Source: Salvia splendens
Lineage: Eukaryota > Streptophyta > Magnoliopsida > Lamiales > Lamiaceae
NCBI RefSeq assembly: GCF_004379255.2
Contig: NC_056039.1
Span: forward strand, 23,139,883-23,203,882
Direction: 5' to 3'
DNA length: 64,000 bases
Shown: in pieces, positions 22,365-33,019 of the stretch
Layout: each line of letters starts with the position of its first letter
Numbering within the stretch: the stretch's first letter is position 1
Made by a program: the position numbers and the translations under genes
The notes under the pieces: generated by a model
Seen by the model: only the letters and a program-made list of their open reading frames with translations
Told to the model about the DNA's origin: nothing
Database searches by the model: none

Positions 22365-22803
22365 TGGGACACCCCGGGATCAGCTTCTAATCCATTCTCC
22401 CAATGGAGGGGGTGACATCTCTCTTCCTTGATCGGGATCGAGACTTGGATTTACGTGTGCTGGCGGGTTCTCCGACCTTCTCGGACCGGCTCTGTCGGGT
22501 GTTGGGCCGGCTTCATCGGGTGCCGGTATCGGTGGGATGGTCTCGTCCGTCGGTCGTTGCCTTCGCTATGTAATCGGTCTCGGCCTCTGACACCAATGCA
22601 TCCTCGGTAACTTCATCCATCGGTGGCTGGGCATCCGAGACACCTTTAGGGTGTTTCTTTTGTTTCTTCTTATTCCCAGCCCCCACTTTGCCGGTAGTAG
22701 TGTTCTGATCAAGTTGCTCCGTCGGGGCCTCCACTTCCATGACCTCGTTAACTGCTATATTACCAATGCCATTGTCTTCCTTAGGGTCAGGATTCCTAAA
22801 CCC
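22365..22803 (-). pseudogene. LINE ORF1, C-terminal fragment
   Basis: On the minus strand an open frame enters at the insertion edge (GFRNPDPKEDNG), passes the ATG at 22740 and runs through a lysine-rich stretch (GNKKKQKKHPKG) to 22513. A serine/arginine-rich tail appears in another frame up to the ORF2 start. The position and basic composition fit the nucleic-acid-binding ORF1 of plant L1 elements, but no diagnostic domain is visible. Confidence 0.55.
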
Positions 22804-22814
22804 TTGTCTTCTAT
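22804..22814 (+). repeat. LINE target-site duplication, right copy
   Basis: TTGTCTTCTAT, identical to 18599-18609. Confidence 0.92.
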
Positions 22815-23070
22815 GCTTGGTGAATTGAAGATTAAGAAGAAAGGGAGTCCAGTGATTTGGGTGGACAACTTGAGTGCAATTGCATTAGCTTCTAACCCTA
22901 TTTTACATGCAAGAACTAAGCACATTGAGATAGATATCCACTTTGTTCGAGATAAGGTTCTGAGCAAGGAGATTGAGTTGAGGCATGTTCCAACCGGGGA
23001 TCAAATAGCAGATATATTCACTAAACCATTGAGTCATCAACCCTTCGTGAAGCTAAGGGAAAGATTATGA
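22815..23070 (+). pseudogene. Ty1/Copia RNase H, C-terminal part
   Basis: Continues the Copia frame after the LINE: GELKIKKKGSPVIWVDNLSA, then ARTKHIEIDIHFVRDKV, LRHVPTGDQIADIFTKPL, ending at TGA 23068. These are the conserved last blocks of Copia pol. The few breaks in this half and in the reverse transcriptase suggest a moderately young element. Confidence 0.9.
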
Positions 23071-23091
23071 GTGGTGTCCTTAGCCTCCCTC

Positions 23092-23105
23092 GGATTGAGG
23101 GGGTG
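23092..23105 (+). other. Copia polypurine tract
   Basis: GGATTGAGGGGGTG lies directly before TGTTGGAAG, the start of the 3' LTR. It would prime plus-strand DNA synthesis. Confidence 0.75.
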
Positions 23106-23830
23106 TGTTGGAAGTGATCGTCAAGCTGATCAAGCTGCAATGCATCTCAAGTCACTGGACCGTCCAGTTGATCAAACTGTTGATCAACTTGGCATAATGC
23201 ATCTTAAGTCACTGGACCGTCAAGTTGATCAAGCTGTTGATCAAGCCGTTGCATGCCAAGTTGATCAAGCTACTGCATGTAATGCTGAGATTACTAACCA
23301 TGGTGATCAGTGTATGGCAACAAAGCAAGATGCACGAGATAAACAAGCGATCAACTCCACACGAGCCAAGGTGATAGATAAGACAAAAGAGAGGAGAAAG
23401 GCTGGTACATTAAAAGAACCAATCAGAGAGCTCGCACGAGCTACAACTGTGATTGAGCCAAGCATGCCAGCTAAGGTGGAGAACCACCGTTGTACTTGGA
23501 GAGACGTGTTGGTCAATGGAATGAAGAAGAGAGAGAGTTTGCAGAGTTTGTTTTGATTAAGAAAGTAAAGCATGTTTAACTTAGCATAAAAGTAGATTAG
23601 TACAATGTTCTAGATCATTCAAATGGAGAATATATGTATTGTATCATGTTACATTTGAAGTTATATAAAAAAAATGTGGAATTGAAAGCTTTCTCCAAAT
23701 ACATCTCTAGCATGTCTTCTTTCTTCTTCATAGCTTCCGCAGCTTCTTTTCAAGACCAACTGACTCTCTGATTCTCTCTCGGTTTTGGTGGTGAAACAAT
23801 TGTGTGATAGTGAAACTGATTGGTAGTAGA
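23106..23830 (+). repeat. Copia 3' LTR (right end approximate)
   Basis: It starts TGTTGGAAGTGATC right after the polypurine tract. Inside, GCATCTCAAGTCACTGGACC and GCATCTTAAGTCACTGGACC are 63 bp apart, with GTTGATCAA words between them. The frame at 23071-23556 overlaps the LTR and is not a gene. No 5' LTR is present to fix the right end, so the boundary before the next (TA)n tract is uncertain. Confidence 0.7.
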
Positions 23831-23836
23831 TGTATA

Positions 23837-23842
<6 letters not shown>

Positions 23843-23872
<30 letters not shown>
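23843..23872. repeat. (TA)n tract left of MULE D
   Basis: Uninterrupted TA dinucleotides directly before GGGTTGTATTC, the left end of D. Confidence 0.9.
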
Positions 23873-23876
<4 letters not shown>

Positions 23877-24648
23877 TGTATTCAAATCCTTTTCCTAATT
23901 TTCCTCCTTTTTCCTTCTTAATCTCTACTGTCAATTTCATCCATCCGATGGATGAAAAATTTTGTTGATCCCATTTAATTATAATCAATTAAAACTACAA
24001 AAAGGGCAGAATTGGTAATTAATTATTTGGCAGTTATGGAAATTCCATGATTCTCTCCTTGGAAGATATTCACGTTTCTTTTCTCATCTCACGTCGAAGA
24101 AGGAAGGGATTTTACTCAGGCTTATAGGTCTTTTTGTTTCAAAAATTTGCAGCAAGGTGTCAATTCGCACAATTCTTAATTTTGAAGTTAATCAATTCTC
24201 GGTATTTCAAGCTTGTTTACTTGGCGTTGAAGCAACCGTTTTTGTTCTTAATAATGGAAGAAGGTAATCCCAAATTAGCATTATTTTGTTTATGTTTCGG
24301 ATGTTTCACTACCAGTTGTAGCATTCTGATTATTTGATAGTTAATCAGCAAGAATTTCGTGTATTGTGTTATCATGGTATATCATGATCGCTTGCTGTGA
24401 ATTTTTAAGACTATATACCGCGTAATATATGAACAGCAATGTTCTGGATAAATTAATTAATCAGCGACGAATTTGAAACCTTCCTTCAGGGTTTCGCTCT
24501 CGGCATATCTACGGTATTAGGGTACAACGATGCTTGTAATGCACAAATTGGTCACGTATAATGAATATTTCTGCCTATATAATGCATAACTCGTGAGCGG
24601 CAATGTATAAGGTCTATATTTTTGTTCTACGTTTTGATGTTTGGCGTA

Positions 24649-25400
24649 CGTTTCTTGTTTTTTCTAAGGGTTTAATAATCCTAGGGGCTAGGGTATAGTA
24701 CGTAAACAGTAATAACAACGTTTAAGAGTAGTGTGCGTTTGACCTATAAATAAACCACGTAATTGTCCAATGTACATAGTATATACTGAATAAAGGTCGT
24801 ACGAGTAATGCACCAAATGAATATGTGTAATGGACTATATTGTCTGTATAATGCATAATACCTTATTTGCAATGTGTATGTTGTCCGAATTAAGATAGGA
24901 CCGCTGTTATGTCTCGTTTCTCCAGGGATTAATTATCGGTTATTAGTTTTGATTTTTGGCACACGTTTCTTGTTTTCCCGTAGGGTTTAATAATCCTAGG
25001 GGCTAGGGTATAGTACGTAAACAGTAATAACACCGTTTAACAATAGCTTGTGTTTGACCTATAAATAAACCACGTGATTGTCCAATGTACATACTATACT
25101 GAATAAAATTCGTACGAATAATGCACCAAATGAATATGTGTAATGGACTATATAGTCTGTATAATGCTTAATACCTTATTTGCAATGTGTATGTTTTACC
25201 AATTAAGATAGGACCGTTGTTATGTCTCGTTTCGCTAGGGCTTAAATATCGCTGATTAGTTTTGATTTTTGGCCCACGTTTCTTGTTTTCCATAAGGGTT
25301 TAATAATCCTAGGGGTTAGGGTATAGTACTTAAACAGTAAGAACAACGTTTAATAGTAGTGTGTGTTTGACCTATAAATAAACCACGTGATTGTCCGATT
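24649..25400 (+). repeat. Subterminal 314-bp tandem repeats of MULE D
   Basis: ACGTTTCTTGTTTT followed by AGGGTTTAATAATCCTAGGG begins near 24649, 24963 and 25276 (about 2.4 copies). Each unit holds CTAGGGTATAGTA, TGACCTATAAATAAACCACG and several AATGCA words. AGGGTTTA resembles the telo-box found in plant promoters. Homologous 278-bp units lie in MULE C. Confidence 0.85.
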
Positions 25401-25506
25401 TAAAGTTTTTACAGATTAAATTTATGAATATAGTGCATTAATTGTCAGCATACTACATTGCAAAGTTGTACTTTTATGCTAACCCCTTATTTTCCAATTC
25501 TGTACA

Positions 25507-25864
25507 ATGGTTGTTGTACCTGAATGTTTTCCTGAGCTGAAGCCTGTTGTAGGTCAGAAATTCCAATCCTTGGAATTCGCTTTTGCGTTTTACGATGTAT
25601 ATGCCCATGCAATTGGCTTTGAAACGCGCAAACAAGCTATGAGGAAGGTTGACGATGTCACGACCTGGTATCAAGTTGTATGCAATAGGGAAGGAAGGAA
25701 GAAGGGTGATGAAGATGACCATAAAGGCTATAAAGGATGCGACAAGGCCTCTTAGACGATGTAAGGGTTGCGATGAGTTGGGTCATCACGATTCCAGGAA
25801 CTGTCCAGTGCTTAAAGAGATGACGACGGATAAAGATGCGCGTAAGGGGAAAAATCCAGCATAA
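25507..25864 (+). pseudogene. FAR1 domain joined to zinc knuckle: internally deleted MULE transposase
   Basis: The frame from ATG 25507 encodes the FAR1 DNA-binding domain start (VVGQKFQSLEFAFAFYDVYA, then GFETRKQAMRKVDD and WYQVVCNREGRKK). It then slips frame near 25700 into KDATRPLRRCKGCDELGHHD, the C-terminal zinc knuckle. About 500 residues of catalytic domain and SWIM finger, judged against MULE B, are missing. An upstream ATG at 24254 with a GT three codons later could be exon 1. If spliced and expressed, the product would bind DNA without catalysing transposition; the frame slip makes that doubtful. Confidence 0.75.
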
Positions 25865-26386
25865 CTCAGGTTTTATAAACAAACAATACTGTTCTTTTTT
25901 TGATACAATTTTTCTTATTAGTAGATAGGTTGTAATATAATTCCAAGGTTTACTTGCTTATTGTAAACAAGTTTTTGAATTATTAGTAGGTTTCATATCA
26001 GTCACTTACTCTTTTAATAAGCATTATTTTAACTCAATCTATCTTTCCCTAGAGGTCGTTCATATAAACAAATGATCTATTGCACATAATTCAATTATAA
26101 AAAGATATTATGCACATCATTTTTTGGCGTATTATATGTATGGCTTAATATACTAAGTGTATATTATATAAGTGCATTATATGATGCGGAATCTGCATTA
26201 TGTTACATGCTTTATACATTATATGGTTTACACTAAGCATTATGAGAGTTAAGCATAAACCTATATAGACAATTAAAATAATGCACACAAATTTTATACA
26301 TGATATGTGCTGACATTGGTTGCTATATAATTTAACATCTCAAACACAAGTTAACGACAGAAACTATAAACTTTCATCAGTGTGGC

Positions 26387-27780
26387 TTACCACAAAACCA
26401 ATTCACCCAAATTAGCACAAAAAGTTTTATAAAATTCCAGCGGTGTTCGTCTATAGTACAGCCGATCAGTCTTTCGTCCCTTTAGCTGTTTCTTTTCAGC
26501 ATCACCTGCGGCCGCACTAGGGGCGTCCTCTGCCAACCTATCCCTGAACCTCTTAGCCAAAGCAACTGGTATAACATCATCTACTGCATCATCTATTTCT
26601 GATCGTAGCCGCTTCTCTGAAATGGAACAAACAAAGAAAACTATCATAACATTTTCAATAAATTAGTCTATATAATACTTATAGATGTTCACATGATAAT
26701 GCATTAAATATTACTGATAATGCATTGTCTCAACATGATAATGCATTAAATATTACTAATAATGCATTGTCTCAACATGATAATGCATTAAATATCACTG
26801 ATAATGCATTGTCTCAACATGATAATGCATTAAATATTACTGATAATGCATTGTCTCAACATGATAATGCATTAAATATCACTGATAATGCATTGTCTCA
26901 ACATGATAATGCACATGGGTTATACATAAAATGTAGTAAACTGTATAAATGACACCATTCATATAATGCAGTCAATACTACAAAAAAATGCAATATTTCA
27001 GTTTCAAAATGCATTTCCCACACAACATAATAAAAGAAGCTCATCCAAACTGAGGATCTATGGCAATACATCCAAATCCCTGAATAATGCATAATTTAGT
27101 TAACTTAATGCATAAATAATGTTCTATACTGCATATTCTACACTATTAAATGCACAAACGAACTGATAGTGCAGCGTCTCAACATGAAAACGCACATGTG
27201 TTACACACATAATGATTTAAACTATATACATTATACAACTCATATAATGCATTCAATAGTAGAAAAAAATCCAGTTTTACTATTTGCCAATGCATTGGCC
27301 ACACAACATAATACAAAAAAAACATCCAGACTGAGCAAATATGACAACACATCCAACACCCTTAATAATGCATAATGTAGTTACCATAATGCATAAAGTA
27401 TGTTTCATAATGCATAGTTTACACTAAAATATGCACATACAAACTATTTCACGAGTTTAATCAACACAACACAAAACACACGACACTATGCACATTGCAT
27501 AATTTACTGCACATAAAGAATACCAATCATATAATGCACAATATACTCCAAAAAATGTACAATTACACAAATTGATGAACCTATTCCATCCGGACTGAGC
27601 ACATATACACCAACAGATTAAAGAACATTGTAAAGTTATTCCTTTTTAAACTGGATAATGCGCAATCAACAGAGTTGCAAATACCCTTTCACACAAGCAA
27701 CAAATAAGATATTGAATTGCGTCGGAAATTTCACCTGCATCCTCTGATGCTTGAGAGAGTGGTCGACCTCTCTTAGGCAT
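26387..27780 (-). CDS. Small AT-hook protein gene of MULE D (two exons, open)
   Basis: Exon 1 is 27735-27780: ATG then PKRGRPLSQASEDA. Exon 2 is 26387-26616: EKRLRSEIDDAVDDVIPVAL to the TAA at 26387. The donor (CAG then GT) and acceptor (TTTCAG) fit, and the 46 + 230 nt join keeps one frame of 91 codons plus stop. KRGRP is an AT-hook core, which binds the minor groove of AT-rich DNA. The rest has an acidic amphipathic stretch, a basic stretch and no known enzyme motif. MULE C keeps a decayed homologue with the same splice sites, in the same convergent position relative to the transposase. The function is unknown; binding the element's own AT-rich repeats or (TA)n targets is conceivable. Splicing is predicted only. 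Confidence 0.65.
26690..26930. repeat. 42-bp minisatellite in the AT-hook gene intron
   Basis: About five copies of a unit built from GATAATGCATTAAATATTAC and AATGCATTGTCTCAACAT. The two AATGCATT words per unit are the element family's reiterated word. The 75-residue frame at 26725-26952 is only this repeat read as codons. Confidence 0.9.
26960..27730. repeat. AATGCAT-word field in the AT-hook gene intron
   Basis: Less regular continuation of the minisatellite, with AATGCATAA, TAATGCAC and similar words every 20-50 bases. Two similar 260-bp blocks start near 26900 and 27160 (both with TCATATAATGCA and CACACAACATAATA). Confidence 0.7.
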
Positions 27781-28336
27781 TTTGTTTATGGTAGAAAATA
27801 AAAAAACATGAGAAACCGGAATTCTTGTCTATTTAACACAACCCAACTGATTCAGAGAAACCAATTCACAAGGAACAAGTTGTTAACAAGGTTTATGCGC
27901 ATCAGCATATCCAAAGTTTCAATTTTACCTAGTCGAAAGGTCTCGGTGGTTTGGAGTAAATATTTGCGCCGGTCGAAGGGTGTTGCCGAAATCTTCGAAG
28001 CTCCTGCTAATTCTTCAGACGACGGCGCATGGAAGAAATTGCTAGGGTTTTTGGTAGTGGAGTGAGTGGAGTGAATTGTTTCTGCTGTGTAAGTAAAGAA
28101 TGAGAAAGGTTGAAGAGACGGATTGTTTCAAATCCCCCAAATTTCGCACTCACCATAATATGGCGGTTCATTTTCCGCCGAAAGACAATATTACCCCTGT
28201 AATGCATACTTACACACTCTATAATGCAACGCGGAACTAGATATGTGGAATCAATATGGGCCGTTGATCTATAGGATCTAACGCTTAATATTAAGAAGGA
28301 AAAAGAATCTTATATATGAAAAGGAAGATAATGCTC

Positions 28337-28339
<3 letters not shown>

Positions 28340-28388
<49 letters not shown>
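28340..28388. repeat. (TA)n tract right of MULE D
   Basis: About 48 bases of pure TA directly after AGCATTATC-type element end (ATGCTCCCC on this strand). It is the longest TA run in the window. Confidence 0.92.
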
Positions 28389-28391
<3 letters not shown>

Positions 28392-28554
28392 TTTCGGCAG
28401 AGGTGAGAAATCTGCAATTTCTTGGCTTTTTGTATCTGGGATGTACTCATAGAAATTAATAGGGTTGTTGCATGAGTTGTTATTTATGTTATAGATATTG
28501 TTATTGCTATTTACACGTCAGAATGCACATGTTGTAATCACATGATTATTGCAG

Positions 28555-30062
28555 TTTGACTTGGACAAATTTGCAAGGAATCTTCTTCTTCACCTTATTG
28601 CAGTGATTATGGTTTGGGAAAGGGAAAAATCCACGTTCAAGTATTTGCTATGTGGAATTCTTCTCTTGCATTCCATGTGTGATCTTGCCTCTTGGGTGCC
28701 CAAAATTGAACAGGTTATCGGAAGTCAAACTGTATTATCAATCATCATATCAAACAGATGTCATAGGTATATTTTTTTTGTTAATTTTCAAAAGCCCTAT
28801 ATTACACTTATAATTGGATTTGTGTGCTGATTGATGTAAGACAACAAACATAAACAGATGGAATGAAAATCTTTATTTTGACTTGGCTGCTTTACTAGCG
28901 ACTTGTATTCTCTCTGAGTGGTTTTTTCTACTGCATCATGTAACAGTCTGTTTGTTTTCACTTTCCTTTTTTTGCTTTAGGTTGCTTCTCATTTTTCATT
29001 CTCAATATTATGAGATTTGCAGTCAGGAAACTATTGTCATAGATGGAGGTTTAAAAGTATTTTAACAAGGTTTTTTTCTAGTTATCCTGACAACCTTTCT
29101 GCTTAATTTCCTCTAGTTTTCTGTAACTGCAGTTGCTAATGTTTTTGCATAAACCACAACTTCCTAAGCTCATAAACCCCCCATCATTTCTATGATATGA
29201 GCTACTTAATGCTCTATAGGTAATTTAGTTCCACCTCTCCAGTGCCCTTTTAGTCTCTAACCTTTTATAACTTTGATTCACAGCTCCATGTCTTCACATT
29301 GATCCTAGATCTTCCTTTATTTATCTTCCCTGTTTTTTGTACTTTAAAATTATAGTCATTCTCAACTTCTGGCAACACATTTGTTACGTGTGTTTTGATG
29401 TGGTTATATGCGTATACATCCTCAGTATGGCCCTTAATTCATATATCATATGTTTTCTTCAGATAATGCTTGATGATGTGAAGATACCATAACAACTGAT
29501 TGACCTGGTCTTTTATCTGCTAGTTCTACTTGGAGCATACATACATACAGGTCAATATTAATTTCCTTGAAATTTTAGATCTTTTATCTGTTGTTTGTAG
29601 ATATGTACTTACTACTTCGTATCCAGGAATCTCACACCACTCCCAATGACATGGTTCTTCTTTATTTGGCTCCCGTAGCTTGCAGTCTACAATTGTCGAC
29701 GGTCATTGTTTCTCCTTAGTACCAAGAGGTTGCTCAAGCATTGACTGCATATTACAAGGTAGCAATCCAGGATTTGGTGAAAACTAAGAACATTAAATTA
29801 CTTGTTTAATGTTATAAATCTTCCCACTTCATTTTCTTGATTGTTATTATTTCAAAGTGTTACCAAATTATGTTGTGGCTGAGTAAGTTGAGTTGGTGGC
29901 AGGTGTACATATTCAAAGAGGCAGCATTTGTTGCTGTTTCTGTAGATGTCAAGTATCTGCAGACCAATGATTCATCTGGAAGTGCTTCCCCTACTACTGA
30001 AGAGACCTTGAATCACCTCTGGCAGTAGTGTGATTCTTCTCTTCAATTTCTACAGAGTCCAT
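28555..30062 (+). pseudogene. NDX: Nodulin homeobox (NDX)-like gene fragment, first part
   Basis: Exon-like pieces with AG/GT borders occur in the order I know from plant NDX proteins: 28555-28713 (LLLHLIAVIM, then KYLLCGILLLHSMCDLA), 29463-29550 (MLDDVKI, stop, QLIDLVFYLLVLLGAY), 29627-29692 (PNDMVLLYLAPVACSLQ), 29720-29758 (QEVAQALTAYYK) and 29903-30062 (FVAVSVDVKYLQ, TTEETLNHLWQ, stop, CDSSLQFLQS). The stops fall where the family has sense codons, so this is a decayed copy. Introns are retained, so it did not come from processed mRNA. Further NDX-like exons occur at 51266-52155. Family assignment is from memory of the protein and should be confirmed. Confidence 0.7.
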
Positions 30063-31950
30063 ATGTCAGCAAAAGTTGTTCCGGTAATGCATTGTTAACA
30101 AGGTCTTTCTAGATTTTATCATTTCATCCGATTAGAGTTTTCACTGCCTAAAAGCATTGACATTTCTTTAGTAAATCTGCTTCACTCACCAGATTTATCA
30201 TTATGTGCATGAGGGCATTCTATACTTGATGCATTTTTAAGGCTATCTAAGATTAATAATCTTCTTTGTAGGTTATTTATAAGTCAGTTTGAGTCCCGAA
30301 TCATTCGTGCTGCATCGGAAGATCATTTAGTCCATGTAAAACCTCTCTGGCTTATATAACCTATGGATATCATTCATCTTTACCAATAAAATGTTAAGTG
30401 CATCTGTTTTTGGGGTCTTAATAGAAAAAATATTTACCTTAGTACATATAATTTTTTTTAATCATAATCATATCCGATGTCTTCTTGATAAGATTTTAAT
30501 GAAGTTTGTTTCTTCTTGCTGGAGCTTAGGAAGGGGTGGACTGCAGGAGTAACTAGCTTCCTATATTGGACTCGGTCATGATGAAAAAAAGAGTAGCTAC
30601 ATTTTTTTGTAAGAGATCATCTCATGTAACTTTTCTTGTGATGTAGTACTTACCTTTCCTAGTGATGATAAAAGAAAACGAAAGAACTTCTCTTTTTTCT
30701 ATGTTATAAAACGTTTCCTTCCTTTCGCTTAAGATTTGAAAATTATGTTAATAAAAACCATGTTTAATAATACTTAATCTGCTTGAACACTGTTTTGAAG
30801 GGAATAAGCTTCATAAAAAGGAATTTTAATGCCAAAAGGAAGGTGGGAAGGTGGGACTGATCTTGTTGGAAAGATGGCAGTATATATTTAAAGAAAACAA
30901 TGTAATCAATCAATCAAAATTGAATGTTGGAAAGTTTCGAAGATGATCTAAATTGACAGGGTATTATGTATTTTATTTTGATAGAGGTTTGTTTTCAGCA
31001 TTTTGGTATGTCAGAAGGTACCAGTTTCCCAGCTTGTAGGAAATCAAATCCTGGTCTTTCTTTAAGGATTCTGGTAACTCTACTTCTCATCTTTTTCAGG
31101 TGTTATTCAAACCCGTATATGCTCAACTTGTGATGTTTCCTACTTATACATGAGTGCCTAGCTGCTATTTATTCTCCTTAATGTCTGATATATTGATTTT
31201 ATGGAGAATTTAAATGTTAATTGACATATTATGATTAAGAGTAAATTTTCGAGAGGTTGTCTGTCACGGATCTCTAATATGTGCATCTCCCTAGTTTTTA
31301 ATGATTTCATACACATCACCAATTGATAAACAATGGATATTAACTTCATAAATATCCAAAAATTGCCCTAGTACTATGCTACTTTGTACTGAGGACGAAA
31401 TGCTTCCATGAACAGAGTTTCACCACTTGCTATTTGTGTATGCATGCAAGATTTTCTCTCTATTGATTGTCACTACTTTCACCACTTTTTTATGGGTTAT
31501 TAGTGTATGCTTCATTTCTCTCAAGGGTTGGTCTGTAAACCTGTTGTTGCTTACTAACTTCTGGAGAACTAGGTTTCCCGTGCTTCAGATAAAGTGACAA
31601 GAGTGTTCTTTGGTGCCCGATTTCTTGAGCTAAGGAGAGAGAACTATTTCAGTTTTAAAAAATTAATTGAAAAATCCATAGGGCCGATTGACTGAATGAG
31701 AGTTTTATGAGTTGCAATCTTGTTGATATTGGTGCATAAAAATGATTTAGGCAATAGAACAAAAAGCCTCATATCCAAATTATCACATGCCTAACCCTAC
31801 ATAAACCCATAGTGAGCCCGTTTGAGCCCCAAAATCCTAATTTCTTTGTTGAAAATTTTGAAGTCACTATATTAGCCTACTTATTATATCCATTTGGTGG
31901 CCTATATTTTCTACCCTAGTCACTAAATTTAAAACGCTAGCACATTTTTT
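30063..31950. other. Intron-like A+T-rich spacer
   Basis: No gene recognised. The stretch is intron-like (T-rich tracts, TTTGTAG) and probably continues the decayed NDX-like locus. A frame such as 31158-31349 on the minus strand has no recognisable content. Confidence 0.4.
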
Positions 31951-32990
31951 CAATAACTATTTCTGGTGGCAAGAAAAAGATGGAAGTCATGGAATATTCA
32001 TCAGGTGGTATTCATTTATATTGAGATACAAAGTGAAAAAAGTTGTGTCTTAAAAGATAAATAAAATAAAAAGGCAGCCTTTAATGTGTAAAAAAAAGCC
32101 AAGGCTATAAAAAAAGGCAGTCTTTCATGTGTAAGAAAAGCCTAGGCTAGATAAAAAAAAAGCAGTCTTTCATGTGTAAAAAAAAGCCAAGGCTAGTAAA
32201 AAAAATAAAATAAAAAGGTTGCCTTTCATGTGTAAAAAAAAAGCCAAGGCTAGAAAAAAATCGAGCAAAAAACAGAAATATGCTCAAAAGATTAAGATGA
32301 ATTTGTTTAGATGGTAGAAAAATCTCAAGTTTGGGGTGTTGAGCTGTTAGAATTTTGCATGCATTGAGTGAGATGTGAAGGATGTCGTGAAGGATGCTAT
32401 GATGAATGTGCTAGTATTTTAAGAATTTGATAAGCTACTTAACCAAATATGATCTCACATTTACCATAAGCCCCATTACATCCAAATGAATAGGACCTTT
32501 TGATTTATGCATCATATTGACTTGTGAGCGATGAATTTTGCTTGAGTGTGAGAGAAAGAATTTATGTGCTTAAAATAAAGAATAGCTGGAAGAAATTCTC
32601 TTTATGAATTATTGACGATGGTTTGAGACTCCCAAGACATAAATCGAACTTACATTGAAGCATTGGGATGCCGAGCTCTTAGGGAATTAGTTCGTGTACA
32701 ATTCTTGTTCTAAAGTCTTACCCGAGAGTGAATTCGGGGTCAACCTGATTTCTGTAAATGATTCGTGTGATTTGACGTGACTTGAAGTAGAGGATTATCT
32801 AAAGTCTTGTGAATGTGCCTATTTGTCTAACTTGATTGAGGGCGAGCAAGACTTATGTTTGGGGGTATTTGATGTGTGTGGGTAATTGTTTAACTTGTTA
32901 TTATACAATGGATGAAATGGAGGGTAGCGTACTACTGCTCCGGTTCAATTTTGACCACCTCACTATTTATTCCAGTGAGTTGAAGGGTAT
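31950..32990 (+). mobile_element. Possible 3' end of a Tat/Athila-type Gypsy element
   Basis: CAAGTTTGGGGTGTTG near 32328 and TTATGTTTGGGGGTATTTGA near 32855 have the look of the untranslated 3' region and polypurine tract of Tat/Athila elements. They are followed by TGATGTGTGTGGG as a possible LTR start. There is no coding sequence or second LTR, so the call is tentative. Confidence 0.3.
32066..32260 (+). repeat. Four imperfect units with GCCAAGGCTA and poly(A)
   Basis: Units of about 45-50 bases: AAAAAGGCAGTCTTTCATGTG, a run of A's, then GCCAAGGCTA or GCCTAGGCTA. Four tandem units are visible. Confidence 0.75.
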
Positions 32991-33019
32991 AAAGCTGTGA
33001 CCAATATTTGCTTCAATAT

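Larger units (their letters stand above)
18610..22803 (-). mobile_element. L1-like LINE inserted in the Copia element
   Basis: About 4.2 kb, minus orientation, with its poly(A) end at the left (seen as T's at 18609-18616) and an exact 11-bp target duplication. From right to left it contains an ORF1 remnant, an APE endonuclease, a reverse transcriptase and a zf-RVT region, all degraded. The 5' end lies inside ORF1, so it is 5'-truncated in the usual manner of target-primed reverse transcription. Joining the flanks restores the Copia reading frame (WLSS then MLGELKIKKK), which fixes the insertion point. Confidence 0.92.
23873..28339 (+). mobile_element. MULE D, TGCATTAT family, transposase core deleted
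   Basis: About 4.5 kb between two long (TA)n tracts. The ends are inverted but imperfect: left GGGTTGTATTC and right (minus strand) GGGGAGCATTA, sharing TTTTTCCTTCTTAAT about 40 bases in. It contains 314-bp subterminal tandem repeats, a FAR1-domain to zinc-knuckle deletion product of the transposase (+), a 42-bp minisatellite and an open two-exon AT-hook gene (-). It is non-autonomous because the MULE catalytic domain is missing. Confidence 0.75.

Noticed and set aside
23071..23556. 161-residue frame with DQAVDQ repeats
   Set aside because: It starts after the Copia pol stop, runs across the polypurine tract into the LTR, and reflects GTTGATCAA repeats.
26725..26952. 75-residue frame with SQHDNALNITDNA repeats
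   Set aside because: It is the 42-bp minisatellite read as codons inside the AT-hook gene intron.
31158..31349. Minus-strand 63-residue frame
   Set aside because: No recognisable domain and intron-like surroundings.
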